A DNA stretch of 64,000 nt from Marchantia polymorpha subsp. ruderalis (Eukaryota > Streptophyta > Marchantiopsida > Marchantiales > Marchantiaceae): assembly GCA_037833965.1 (NCBI GenBank), contig AP031357.1:3802001-3866000 (forward strand). The letters run 5' to 3'. Below the pieces are notes generated by a model. That model saw only the letters and a list, made by a program, of their open reading frames with translations. It had not been told where the DNA came from and did not search any database. Numbering within the stretch: the stretch's first letter is position 1; every line of letters begins with the position of its first letter. Shown here in pieces: positions 9,521 to 19,388 of the stretch. The position numbers and the translations under genes are program-made.

Positions 9521-12349
9521 TTCGTCTTCCGGCTGAATAGCTTCCGTCTCTTCTTCTTCTTCCACCGAGCAGCATGCGACGAATCCCACGAAGTAATCGG
9601 ATTCGGTACCACTGGAATCCGATCGCGCGGTCGACTCACTGTCCTCGCCCGATGTGTAACCTGCACTTGTCGATGGGGTCTCTCCTTCGTGCCTGACCCT
9701 ATTCCAGGGCACCGTAATGGTTTTGGTCGGTTCCGAAGGATGAGGAAACTTAAGGCGATGTCTTCGCCAGTCACATCTGACTTGTGCACCATATAGCCAT
9801 GGTCGCCCGAGCAGAACGTCATAGCCCTGCTTCATCATCGGCTGAAGGATGATATACGTCAACCGAAAGTCCGCACCCCCGATGGTTGTCTTGACATTGC
9901 GCAGCATACCTGCAGGCATTCTCCGCGTCTGATCCGCTAATCTCAACACACGCTTCGAGGGTTCGTATTGACTGAACCCCAAGGCTCTCGCTGTATCCTC
10001 CGTCATTATGTTGACTCCTGATCCAGAGTCGATTGGCACTCTGCGTACACAACATCCTGCTATCTCCACATCGATCTCGGGTGGCCCTTGGTCTTCGCTC
10101 TCCACTTGATATACTTGAGAAGATGTGGATGCGCGCGGCTTCCGCGGATGCCGTAGCGAAAGCATCAACATTCTCCGATACGTCTTATTGTCCTCCAAGA
10201 GCTGCTTGAACGTGATGTTCACTTTTCGACTCCCGAGATCTTCAACCAAATCATAGTGGGCGCGTTGGGTCGCCGGGGTCGGCGACGCTCTGCGAGGTTC
10301 CACGGTGGCTGCCAACTTCGCCCCAAGGGAGGATGTCAAGTCTGGCCGCGGTGGGTCCTTTTGCGTGCGGATCGCTTCCTTCAACAGGTTGGTTACCTCG
10401 TTGCGGATATCCGGAGCATAGTCCCGTTTCAGTAGGCGCACTGGCTCGTCCTCGACTGCTGTCTGGGGGCGCACTGCTGGTGCCTCCCGCGTAGCCGAAG
10501 ACTTCCGAGCAGGTCGCGAGTCGGACTTGCTGGATGTCTTCTCCTTTCCTTTTCCCGTCCGGTCGGCGGTTCTCCGTTCGTGCTTGCGAGTGTCACGCTC
10601 TTGCTCCTTGGATTTCTTGGAGCTACGAGTTTCGACCCGTGCGCACATAACCTCTTCAGCCGGCCATTCTTCGTCTTCGCCATCCCCGTCTGAACCTACT
10701 TCGACCTGGTTAACTTGCACGTCCTCCTTGGCAGGAGTGTTCACAAATCGTACCACTGGCCGAGGGACTGGTGGCTGATCACACTCTGGCGCAGTGTGCC
10801 CGACCTTCTTGCAATTACTACATGTCGGAGCATAATCGTTTCGCCTTTTTGGATGGGGACACTGCGGTGAGAAGTGCCCAACTTCCCCGCAATTATAACA
10901 AGCTCGCGGTGGCGGTGGGTCAAACGTCCCTGGAGGTGCTCTCCGCCTCACAGGTACCGTAGTGGCCCGATCCACCGGAATATATCGTGGGACTTGCATT
11001 GCTGAGACTGCAGGAGGGGTAGGCACCGACTGGACGGCGTAGGCTGTCTCTTCGCTAGCCTCTCCATAGTACTGAGGGTGCTCTCCATAGTACGGTTGCG
11101 CCCACTCTACTGCGTTGACTGGATATGACGGCCGGGTGGTAAGGCACTCGGTGTTTGCATGTCCCACCGCCCCGCACGTAGTACACCATAAGTTCGCTCG
11201 CACCCTCCCGGGTGATTTTTTGCGATCATGCCCGCCTACCACTTGAACCTTGAGATCGGCGAAGTCCTTCACAAGGGTCTCCATCTTCGAAGCTATATCT
11301 CCCGGCGCTCTGTCCGTAGTCACTCGTCGGATGCCCTTTTTCTTCGCTGACCCATGCTTCTTCCTCTTCTTCTCCTCCTCCGACGATGAGGTTTCCTCTT
11401 CTTCGGATGAAGAACGGTTCTCGTCCGAAGACGATTCCTCCGATGACGGAGTTGTACCTCTACGCCGTCTTCGCCCTCCTCTCGGTTTGCGCTCCTTCGA
11501 CTCCCGTCTCTCTCTCCCTCTTCGGTTGAGAGTGGAAGTTTCGAAGGCTTCTGCCGATGCAATCACATCCTCAATTGTGTCGCACTTGCTGCGTCGGCAA
11601 AAAGTCTCCATCTCCCGAGTTAACCCGGTCACGTACCAATCCACAGCTTGTTGTACCGAGAAAGGGGACCCTGGTCCTGTTTTCGGTATTCTGTCGAGGA
11701 GGTCCAGAAATCTCTCAGTGTAGTCACGCAGACTCTCCTTCTTCTCTCGCTGCAAATTACGTAACTTCGTCAAAACCTGGCTGTCGTAGCCGAGCTCGCG
11801 AAAGCGGCGAAGGAACTTCTCCTTCAGCTGGGCCCATGTTGTCAACCCAGTCGGATCGATGCTCTCGTGATTATACCAACTCCTCGCTTTCTTCCGCAGA
11901 AGGCTTGGAAAGATCCTTAGTCGGTCGTCGTCTGCGATCTCGCGATTGGCAATGGACACCGACTCGAATAACTTGATGTATGAATCTGCATCGTCGTCAT
12001 CCCCACTCCCTTTGTACTTCGGGTAGGAATGTTTAGTAATCGGCTGAGGTAGCCGCACATTGGCTTGTCCGTCCGCCATCGGTGTGTCTGTCGACGGTTC
12101 TCGGGCGGTCGGTTCTACTTCACTAGGCGGGTCCGTGCAGGGAATATCTAGTAGAACTGTAAGCACCAAGTTTGGTTCCGAGTCGTCGGGGGTAGGTTCC
12201 CCAAGGATGTCGGCCGAACTAGGCTTAGGTACTCTTTTTGGTGTTTTCTTGGTTTGACGCCGTGTCTCTTCCACGGCCTTCTCTGAATCTCGTCGGAACT
12301 TGCGGACAGCTCTAGCACTTAGGTTGCTCCCGCCAGCCCCAGTCGACAT
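9518..12349 (-). CDS. gag: Gag-protease polyprotein, 943 aa
   Basis: Residues ~105-275 form the retrotransposon gag (capsid) domain, with WAQLKEKFLRRFRELG near 172. A basic/acidic Ser-Glu tract follows (~290-335). Three CCHC zinc knuckles lie at about 389-402, 484-497 and 510-523. The C-terminal part is an aspartic protease with the DSG motif at 774-776 and DVLLGRPWL near 844. The tail is acidic and ends directly at the TAG. Gag packages the RNA; the protease matures Gag and Gag-Pol. Protease in the gag ORF, before the stop, means free Gag-PR can be made without readthrough. The start is the first in-frame ATG, about 45 bp past the PBS; an overlapping out-of-frame ATG lies just upstream. Confidence 0.93.
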   Translation of the reverse strand: MSTGAGGSNLSARAVRKFRRDSEKAVEETRRQTKKTPKRVPKPSSADILGEPTPDDSEPNLVLTVLLDIPCTDPPSEVEPTAREPSTDTPMADGQANVRLPQPITKHSYPKYKGSGDDDDADSYIKLFESVSIANREIADDDRLRIFPSLLRKKARSWYNHESIDPTGLTTWAQLKEKFLRRFRELGYDSQVLTKLRNLQREKKESLRDYTERFLDLLDRIPKTGPGSPFSVQQAVDWYVTGLTREMETFCRRSKCDTIEDVIASAEAFETSTLNRRGRERRESKERKPRGGRRRRRGTTPSSEESSSDENRSSSEEEETSSSEEEKKRKKHGSAKKKGIRRVTTDRAPGDIASKMETLVKDFADLKVQVVGGHDRKKSPGRVRANLWCTTCGAVGHANTECLTTRPSYPVNAVEWAQPYYGEHPQYYGEASEETAYAVQSVPTPPAVSAMQVPRYIPVDRATTVPVRRRAPPGTFDPPPPRACYNCGEVGHFSPQCPHPKRRNDYAPTCSNCKKVGHTAPECDQPPVPRPVVRFVNTPAKEDVQVNQVEVGSDGDGEDEEWPAEEVMCARVETRSSKKSKEQERDTRKHERRTADRTGKGKEKTSSKSDSRPARKSSATREAPAVRPQTAVEDEPVRLLKRDYAPDIRNEVTNLLKEAIRTQKDPPRPDLTSSLGAKLAATVEPRRASPTPATQRAHYDLVEDLGSRKVNITFKQLLEDNKTYRRMLMLSLRHPRKPRASTSSQVYQVESEDQGPPEIDVEIAGCCVRRVPIDSGSGVNIMTEDTARALGFSQYEPSKRVLRLADQTRRMPAGMLRNVKTTIGGADFRLTYIILQPMMKQGYDVLLGRPWLYGAQVRCDWRRHRLKFPHPSEPTKTITVPWNRVRHEGETPSTSAGYTSGEDSESTARSDSSGTESDYFVGFVACCSVEEEEETEAIQPEDE

Positions 12350-12394
12350 TCACCGAGCATGGCTGCTCGTAAAAACCCCGGTGTTGACGCAACT

Positions 12395-12412
12395 GTCCCC
12401 GGCAGCGGCGCA
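12395..12412 (-). promoter_or_regulatory. Primer-binding site, tRNA-Asp type
   Basis: The minus strand reads TTGCGCCGCTGCCGGGGA. From knowledge of plant tRNA-Asp(GUC), its 3' end would pair with TGGCGCCGTTGCCGGGGA, i.e. two mismatches. The site starts ~23 nt after the LTR end (12436), farther than the usual few bases. The TSD-defined end of the solo LTR (19388) shows that the LTR does end at TTATTACA, so the gap is real. Confidence 0.65.
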
Positions 12413-12435
12413 AAAAAGAAGTTGTCGGCTTCTTA

Positions 12436-14018
12436 TGTAATAACCCACTAAAGGCTAAAACTGCAATATAGTGGTAGAAAGGTCGAACCCACAGGGACAG
12501 AGGAACACACAGGGTACAAAGTGTCACGTTTTAACAGACTATTGAGGAGTTTGAATTCTCAGGCGACTGTCACTCCCAGAAATACTGCAAGTGTCCACTC
12601 GGAGCGCACTCGGAGGGCGCACAGTGCAGCGTAACACACACACACACACACCTGAAACTACAGAAACACAACCCAGAGATCCGTTAGGACCTCTACTTCA
12701 AGATTTCAGGGGGAAAGTCTCTCGCGAGCACACTCGGCAAAGCTGCGGGCAGTGACTTCCAACTCCGGCTTTTACAACACTTCCACTAGCTTGCTGCTAG
12801 TGTAGGAAACCCGGTTTGGACTGCCTACTTCGGATCGAAGTCACTCCTACGCCGTGAACAACACTCTCAACTCACAAAACGCGCAGAGAACACAGGTCCG
12901 CACTGAAGGACTCACTGTGAAACATTCCAGTAACACAACAACAGTCTATTGAAGAGTTTTAATTCTCAGGCACTTGTCATTCCCAGAAATACTACAGGGG
13001 TTACCCTCAAAGCACCTGCTGCAGCGTAACCTGAATTTACAACCAAGGCTTACACGAAGTAGCAAAACTTCACTTTGGCATTCAGGGGAAAAATCCCAAG
13101 GGAGTACAATCAGAAAGAAACACTCGAAGGTGTAGGGGCGAAACTGTTCAAGTATCTAACTAGTCACTGGCTCTGAGCATCGGCAGTCACCCGCAGGTAC
13201 AGATCCGAACTACTCAAGTCTCTAACCAATGTACTAGCTCTGAACATTCGGCCGAAGGCCTTCAGCTACAAAATGCGGAACGCTAAGTTGTAACTCCTCG
13301 TGCGTGGTGACAGAACTCAAGGACACAAACACGCAAAGGAAATGGGTTCCTGATCTGCACTTCTGATGGGAAAGAACCCCAGGCAAAACGCCTGGAACTA
13401 TTTTATACCTTCTAAATCCTAACTAACACTACACTGCACTACGCTACACGCCTGCACGGAACCACGCTACACTACACTCCGCGGAACCTGTACTACGTCT
13501 CCTGCGCGACCGACTGCCGCGCACTAGCTTCCTACCCTGCCACTCTTCCGCTCGACTACGCAGTCCCAACCGCTGCAACGCCGCGGACACCTCCCCCTCG
13601 AGGGCGGACATGGTATCCTGTGCCTTCGACAGAAAGGCCTCGAGCTTCTTCGCTACCTTCCGCCGACTCCTACTGTCGCCTGACAACAACCCGGCTGCGC
13701 GCAATTCAAACTCACGCAGTGTGAGTTTCTCCTGCGCCTTCACTTCCCAGTGGGCGTAGCCCTTGAGACAGTGGGCGACTCGCCTCGCCGTCTCCACCTT
13801 CGTGCGATCCGCCTCCTTCCTGCGATCCTCTTCAATGGTCACTAATTGCGATTCGGCTTCGGCACGTTGCGCTCTCAATTCGCCACACTCTGACTGTAAC
13901 CTGCGGATTAATTCTTCATCCGCCTGCCGTGCGAGCTGACATTGTTCCAACAACCGCGTCTGTCGCACGAGCTCCTCTGACAAAATCCGATTCTGGGCCT
14001 GCTCAGAGTTGAGTGCTT
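12436..14018 (-). repeat. 5' LTR of the gypsy element, downstream part
   Basis: This is the R/U5, TATA box (13407-13398) and C-terminal ORF end of the 5' LTR, matching 1236-2818 of the 3' LTR at a constant offset of 11200 with few differences. It stops at TGCTT (14014-14018), where a solo LTR in the opposite orientation is inserted. The rest of this LTR resumes at 19389. Confidence 0.93.
13444..14018 (-). pseudogene. LTR-encoded ORF of the 5' LTR, C-terminal fragment split by insertion
   Basis: It encodes the last ~190 residues of the 1050-codon LTR protein (coiled-coil end and the QRLGLRSRAEEWQGR tail). The N-terminal part is at 19389-21971. The break lies in the codon after KVKEA. The longer open frame that extends into 14019-14322 is read-through of the solo LTR's opposite strand and has no meaning. 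Confidence 0.85.
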
Positions 14019-15263
14019 TGTGGTACCCCACTTTTGGCAATTTTGAGGAAATTAAAACATTTTTGGAAAACTGTACCCCGGCAGCATTGTAAATAGCCTT
14101 CGGTACATCAAAACAGAGTGAATCCGGAAGATCGCGGGGATTCTCGAGGGATCTTGTAGAATCTGGGATTTGGGGTGCAGTAGTAAGGTCAGGCACCACC
14201 CTCCCTGCGAGCTCCGCAGTTAGGATCTCTACGGCGCAAGGCGCAAAACCCGCCTTCGGAGGTTGCGTCCGCGGCTGTAGGGAAACCCTCGTAATTAGGT
14301 AACCCTCGGGCGCCTTGACCAACTTAGGATCCCGTTGGAAAGAGCTCGACGCGCTGATTCCAACGAGCCCAAGAACGCTTGGAACGGACGAGGACTTAGG
14401 GAGTTATCGCTACTGGAAGAAACGGAGGCGGTCGCCTGCGGCGGAAGGAGTTCGCCACCGGCGCGAATTCCGCCTGCGCGGAAGGGGGATTCAAGTTTTG
14501 TCCTATGCGGCGGACGAAGGCGTTCGCCTGTGCACAGGCGAAGTAGGGTTAGGGAAGGCGCGAAGTCCGCCTACGCACAGGCGTTCGCCTGTGCACAGGC
14601 ACTTCGGCGTCGGCGGGAGATCCGCCTTGGGCCCTAGAAATGCGCCTTGTGAGGTAGAAAGTGTACGGCGCCTTCCGCGCCAGCGCAGCGCAGCGTACGT
14701 CGGAAGACCGCCAGAGTAATCCAATAGGTACGGACCGTGCGGACGGCACGGGTGGATGCGCTCTTGGACGGACGGAGTTGCGGCGGCGGAAGCGCCGACG
14801 GAGAGACAAGGAACGGACAGACTGGACGGAGACGGCTGACCACGGTCAACGCCTTCCGCGCCAGCGCAGCGCCGCGGACGGAATTCGCCTGCGCACAGGA
14901 GAACGCCGGTGCACAGGAGAATGTTCAAGTTCCGCGCCGGCGGAGAATCCGCCGAGGCCCCTGCCTGCGCACAGGCAGGAGTTGAATTTTTGTCCGACAT
15001 GCGGACGCACGCGTCAAGGCAGAAGGAGATTGGCCGAGGGGCGGTACGAACAAGTGTACCGCGCAAGGCGGAAAACTCGCCTTCGGCGCTACGCCCCCAT
15101 GTCCGGAGGGTGACACGCTCGCGGAGTTCAAATCCGCCGATTCGAGCGTGAGAGTTTAATCGACGACGGCGGAGCGTGAAGCCGCGCGTGAGAGCGAAGA
15201 CCGTTCCAGCGTACAGCCGGCGCGGCCATCAAGTGAGACGTTCTTCACGACCAAGAGACGACC

Positions 15264-18200
15264 ATGACCTTCGACCGGGCGGCGGAGAGCGTCCCATTCT
15301 TGAATTCGCGATTCCAATCTCTTGTGCGCGCTGCGCGCATCCATCTGCTGGCTGCGGACCATTCTCGTCGTCGTCGCACAGGAGATTTCTTGTTGATTGA
15401 GGGAGAAGTGAGTGCGCGTGATTTGGAATTGAGAGCGATTAGAGTTTGCCGAGAGAGAAAGAAACGCGGACAGTGCGGAAGTAGAATGAGCGGGCGAGCG
15501 AACCCCAGGAACGCAATGACGAGACCGAGCAGATTGCGGATGGTGCCACTTCGCCTGCCGCAGAACGGGCTGCGCGCTTTCGAAGAGCGCTTAATAGCAA
15601 GAAAGCTCGATTTCTTGCTATGGGGATGGAATTACATCTGCGCGAATATGGTGCGCGAGTGGCTAGAGCCACAGGGACCACCCTCGCGCGGATTGCGTCC
15701 GCATGTTGACCGGTGGACAGTTCAAGATTGGGCGCAGGCGTTGGGAAGATGTGCTGGCATGCCAGGGCATCTCCTTTTCGACAGCGAGAGCATCAAGGTG
15801 ACCAAGCAAGAAGAAGCGCAATTTGTGGAGCTGTTCAAGACCGGGAGGTCTACCAAGAATGGGTACAGGACCCGTGATTACAAAGATCGATTTCGCCGGA
15901 CTTTGTCCGCGGCGCTGATGCAATTACTGCAGCCGCACCGCGCCTGCTACATCACATTGTGGCAGGTCTCTTTTGTGGAGTGCGTCATCGAGGGAACTCC
16001 AATTCACTGGGCGAGCATCCTGCACAGGGTGATGCGACAGCACGCGTTTGAGGAGAAGGGGGGAACTCTAAACCATCTTTCTCCTTTCCTCATCAATTTT
16101 TATCGACAGCGGAATTGTTTGACAGCGGCGGAGCTTGAACATTTTCCGCCATTGTCCATCGACCATCCCGGGAAGTATGTGCGGGAGAACGAGGTCGACA
16201 CTGATGCGGAGGAGTCACCGACTTCTACCCCATCAAGACGGAGAGACGAAGGGAGACACACCCCTGCAGCGCGAGTGCCGCGGAAGCGGCGATGGAGGGA
16301 AGAGGCCGAAGAGGAGCAGCATCAAGAACTCTCTGTTCCCATTCGACCGCGGCCGCTGTGCGAGCCATACAGCCGGCCGAAGCAGAAGGCACGCAGACTG
16401 GTGTTGCCAGCTGACAGTGCAGACACGGCGACGATTGCGACGGAGATAGGAAGTGCGTCGCCAGAGAGACGAGAGGAAGCGCGGACGACCGCAGGAGCGA
16501 CGGGCCACGCTGCAACCTCGTCGGGAGAGAGGCCGCCTACGGGCCAAGGGCCTCCGGAGTTACCACGTGCGATGCGGACAGATGTTCCGTTTGCGCACAG
16601 GCGAACCTCCGCGGACGGACGAGCCTCCGCGGATCGGCGAACACAAGTGGACGTGGATCTACGCTTACGCGTGGGAAGGAGCAGTCCGCCTGTGCACAGG
16701 TCACCTGTGCACAGAACACCTCCACACGTGCCGCCTGTGCACAGGCAAGAATCACCCCCGTTCCAACGTAGGAAGGGGAAGGAGCCGGCGGAAGAACCGC
16801 CTACGAGACACCGGCCCTCGGGGCCAGACCCACCGGCGCACCACGCGCCGCAATTCGCGCCTTCGGCGCCAGGGCCTTCGAGCCGAGGGGATACGAGCAG
16901 AGAGCGTGCGGAGGCCGCACCATCGGCGGGAAGTACGCCGATAGATGTGCCTTCGGCGGTAGGGCCTATAGGCCAAGGAACATCGGGCGTGCGGCCCCCG
17001 GCCATGTCGCCTTCGGCGATAGATGTCCGCGGCGCTACGCCTGCGGCGGACAAGGCGCCGGCACATGCGCCTGCGCACGGGCCGGGCACAGCCCCCACGG
17101 ACCGATCAAGGGAGCAGCAGACGGAGGAGCGGAGTGACTGTCCGCGGGACGACATCTCGATGCGCGATGCGCAATCCAACCCCGCGCAGCCACCCTCCGC
17201 TCGATCGCCTTCGGCGACGGACGACGGCGACAGAGAGAATGCGGTGGGCAATCAACCAGCGAGCGACGGGGATGCCGCTCGGATACATTCGCCTTCCGCC
17301 TTAGACATTTTGGCGACGAGCAGCGAGGCTGCAGCCGTGCCTTCGCAGGCAGCACACGTCGAGGACGTGCAGCCCCACTCGGGGCAGTCGCCGACGCAAT
17401 CAATGACGACTGAAATTCTCCACTCGGATGATGAGGACGGAGGCTCCACGGAAGAAATGTCAGGAGCAGAAGACACCGAGGAGGAGGAGGAGGAAATTGT
17501 TGGAGCGCCGGCGGCGGCGCTCTCTGAGCAGGTGATTCCGTTGCTGCGGTACTTGGATCGCAAGGTCGATAAATACGCCGACCCACTCCAGCCGGGATCT
17601 TACATCGAGTTAGTGCGCAGGCGGACTCGCACTAAAGTCCACACCAGCAAGCTATTAGCTAGAGTGGACCAGGAGTTGAGGGACTTGAAGGAGAAGCATG
17701 AGTGCTTGTGGGGACAGTACAAGCTTAATCAGAAATTCTACAAGCACTCCGAGAAGATGAAGGATGAGAAACTGGGCGAGCTCACCAAGGAGCAGGTGAA
17801 GGTCAAGGAAGCACTCAACTCTGAGCAGGCCGAGAATCGGATTTTGTCAGAGGAGCTCGTGCGACAGACGCGGTTGTTGGAACAATGTCAGCTCGCACGG
17901 CAGGCGGATGAAGAATTAATCCGCAGTTTACAGTCAGAGTGTGGCGAATTGAGGGCGCAACGTGCTGAAGCCGAATCGCAATTAGTGACCATTGAAGAGG
18001 ATCGCAGGAAGGAGGCGGATCGCACGAAGGTGGAGACGGCGAAGCGAGTCGCCCACTGTCTCAAGGGCTACGCCCACTGGGAAGTGAAGGCGCAGGAGAA
18101 ACTCACACTGCGGGAGTTTGAATTGCGCGCAGCCGGGTTGTTGTCAGGCGACAGTAGGAGTCGGCGGAAGGTAGCGAAGAAGCTCGAGGCCTTTCTGTCG

Positions 18201-18383
18201 AAGGCACAGGATACCATGTCCGCCCTCGAGGGGGAGGTGTCCGCGGCGTTGCAGCGGTTGGGACTGCGTAGTCGAGCGGAAGAGTGGCAGGGTAGGGAGC
18301 TAGTGCGCGGCAGTCGGCCGCGCAGGAGACGTAGTACAGGTTCCGCGGAGTGTAGTGTAGCGTGGTTCCGTGCAGGCGTGTAG
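15264..18383 (+). CDS. LTR-encoded protein, 1039 codons (intact copy in the solo LTR)
   Basis: This is the second intact copy. It lacks 11 residues in the PVHR repeat relative to 2244-5396 and has scattered substitutions, but no stop or frameshift. The ATG at 15516 (giving 955 aa), preceded by CAGGAACGCA, is the better start: the LTR-B homologue aligns only from there. Domain order is as in the 3' LTR copy: conserved N-terminal domain, ~470 residues of disordered Pro/Arg/Ala-rich sequence with an acidic end, and a coiled-coil C-terminal region. The stop TAG lies ~40 bp upstream of the TATA box. An intact frame through a GC-palindrome-rich stretch argues for protein-level constraint. Function unknown. 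Confidence 0.75.
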   Translation: MTFDRAAESVPFLNSRFQSLVRAARIHLLAADHSRRRRTGDFLLIEGEVSARDLELRAIRVCRERKKRGQCGSRMSGRANPRNAMTRPSRLRMVPLRLPQNGLRAFEERLIARKLDFLLWGWNYICANMVREWLEPQGPPSRGLRPHVDRWTVQDWAQALGRCAGMPGHLLFDSESIKVTKQEEAQFVELFKTGRSTKNGYRTRDYKDRFRRTLSAALMQLLQPHRACYITLWQVSFVECVIEGTPIHWASILHRVMRQHAFEEKGGTLNHLSPFLINFYRQRNCLTAAELEHFPPLSIDHPGKYVRENEVDTDAEESPTSTPSRRRDEGRHTPAARVPRKRRWREEAEEEQHQELSVPIRPRPLCEPYSRPKQKARRLVLPADSADTATIATEIGSASPERREEARTTAGATGHAATSSGERPPTGQGPPELPRAMRTDVPFAHRRTSADGRASADRRTQVDVDLRLRVGRSSPPVHRSPVHRTPPHVPPVHRQESPPFQRRKGKEPAEEPPTRHRPSGPDPPAHHAPQFAPSAPGPSSRGDTSRERAEAAPSAGSTPIDVPSAVGPIGQGTSGVRPPAMSPSAIDVRGATPAADKAPAHAPAHGPGTAPTDRSREQQTEERSDCPRDDISMRDAQSNPAQPPSARSPSATDDGDRENAVGNQPASDGDAARIHSPSALDILATSSEAAAVPSQAAHVEDVQPHSGQSPTQSMTTEILHSDDEDGGSTEEMSGAEDTEEEEEEIVGAPAAALSEQVIPLLRYLDRKVDKYADPLQPGSYIELVRRRTRTKVHTSKLLARVDQELRDLKEKHECLWGQYKLNQKFYKHSEKMKDEKLGELTKEQVKVKEALNSEQAENRILSEELVRQTRLLEQCQLARQADEELIRSLQSECGELRAQRAEAESQLVTIEEDRRKEADRTKVETAKRVAHCLKGYAHWEVKAQEKLTLREFELRAAGLLSGDSRSRRKVAKKLEAFLSKAQDTMSALEGEVSAALQRLGLRSRAEEWQGRELVRGSRPRRRRSTGSAECSVAWFRAGV

Positions 18384-18419
18384 CGTAGTGCAGTGTAGTG
18401 TTAGGTAGGACTTAGAAGG

Positions 18420-18448
18420 TATAAAATAGTTCCAGGCGTTTTGCCTGG
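18420..18448 (+). promoter_or_regulatory. LTR-A core promoter: TATA box plus adjacent hairpin (solo LTR)
   Basis: TATAAAATAG at 18420-18429 is followed by CCAGGC-GTTTT-GCCTGG (18432-18448), a perfect 6-bp inverted repeat with a 5-base loop. The expected start site falls at the end of the hairpin. The LTR-B and LTR-C promoters have the same layout, with CAAGGC...GCCTTG arms. Confidence 0.7.
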
Positions 18449-18831
18449 GGTTCTTTCCCATCAGAAGTGCAGATCAGGAACCCATTTCCTTTGCGTGTTT
18501 GTGTCCTTGAGTTCTGTCACCACGCACGAGGAGTTACAACTTAGCGTTCCGCATTTTGTAGCTGAAGGCCTTCGGCCGAATGTTCAGAGCTAGTCCATTG
18601 GTTAGAGACTTGAGTAGTTCGGATCTGCACCTGCGGGTGACTGCCGATGCTCAGAGCCAGTGACTAGTTAGATACTTGAACAGTTTCGCCCCTACACCTT
18701 CGAGTGTTCCTTTCTGATTGTACTCCGTGGGATTTTTCCCCTGAATGCCAAAGTGAAGTTTTGCTACTTCGTGTAAGCCTTGGTTGTAAATTCAGGTTAC
18801 GCTGCAGCAGGTGCCTTGAGGGTAACCCCTG

Positions 18832-19290
18832 TAGTATTTCTGGGAATGACAAGTGCCTGAGAATTCAAACTCTTCAATAGACTGTTGTTGTGTTACTGGA
18901 ATGTTTCTCAGTGAGTCCTTCAGTGCGGACCTGTGTTCTCTGCGCGTTTTGTGAGTTGAGAGTGTTGTTCACCGCGTCTGAGTGACTTCGATCCGAAGTA
19001 GGCAGTCCAAACCGGGTTTCCTACACTAGCAGCAAGCTAGTGGAAGTGTTGTAAAAGCCGGAGTTGGAAGTCACTGCCCGCAGCGCTGCCGAGTGTACTC
19101 TTGAGAGACTTTCCCCCTGAAATCTTGAAGTAGAGGTCCTAACGGATCTCTGGGTTGTGTTTCTGTAGTTTCAGGTGTGTGTGTGTGTGTTACGCTGCAC
19201 TGTGCGACCTCCGAGTGCGCTCCGAGTGGACACTTGCAGTATTTCTGGGAGTGACAGTTGCCTGAGAATTCAAACTCCTCAATAGTCTGT
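18832..19290 (+). repeat. Duplicated ~57-bp block and TG microsatellite in LTR-A U5
   Basis: 'gtagtatttctgggaatgac' at ~18832 and 'gcagtatttctgggagtgac' at ~19236 each begin a ~57-bp block running through 'ctgagaattcaaactc' to the CTGTT of an 'aatag(a/t)ctgtt' end. They lie ~400 bp apart. A (TG)n run lies just before the second block (~19173-19189). All LTR-A and LTR-C copies here share the duplication. Confidence 0.75.
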
Positions 19291-19388
19291 TAAAACGTGA
19301 CACTTTATACCCTGTGTGTTCCTCTGTCCCTGTGGGTTCGACCTTTCTACCACTATATTGCAGTTTTAGCCTTTAGTGGGTTATTACA

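Larger units (their letters stand above)
14019..19388 (+). mobile_element. Nested solo LTR, LTR-A family, 5370 bp, plus orientation
   Basis: It starts TGTGGTACCCC at 14019 and ends TTATTACA at 19388. It is flanked by TGCTT on both sides (14014-14018 and 19389-19393), a perfect 5-bp TSD inside the host LTR. No internal gag-pol remains, so it is a solo LTR left by recombination between the LTRs of a full insertion. It is ~34 bp shorter than the host LTRs, mainly from losing 33 bp of the CCTGTGCACAGG tandem in the ORF. Confidence 0.93.

Noticed and set aside
11250-11723. 157-codon plus-strand frame inside gag
   Set aside because: Antisense of the Ser/Glu- and Arg-rich part of Gag; no independent support.
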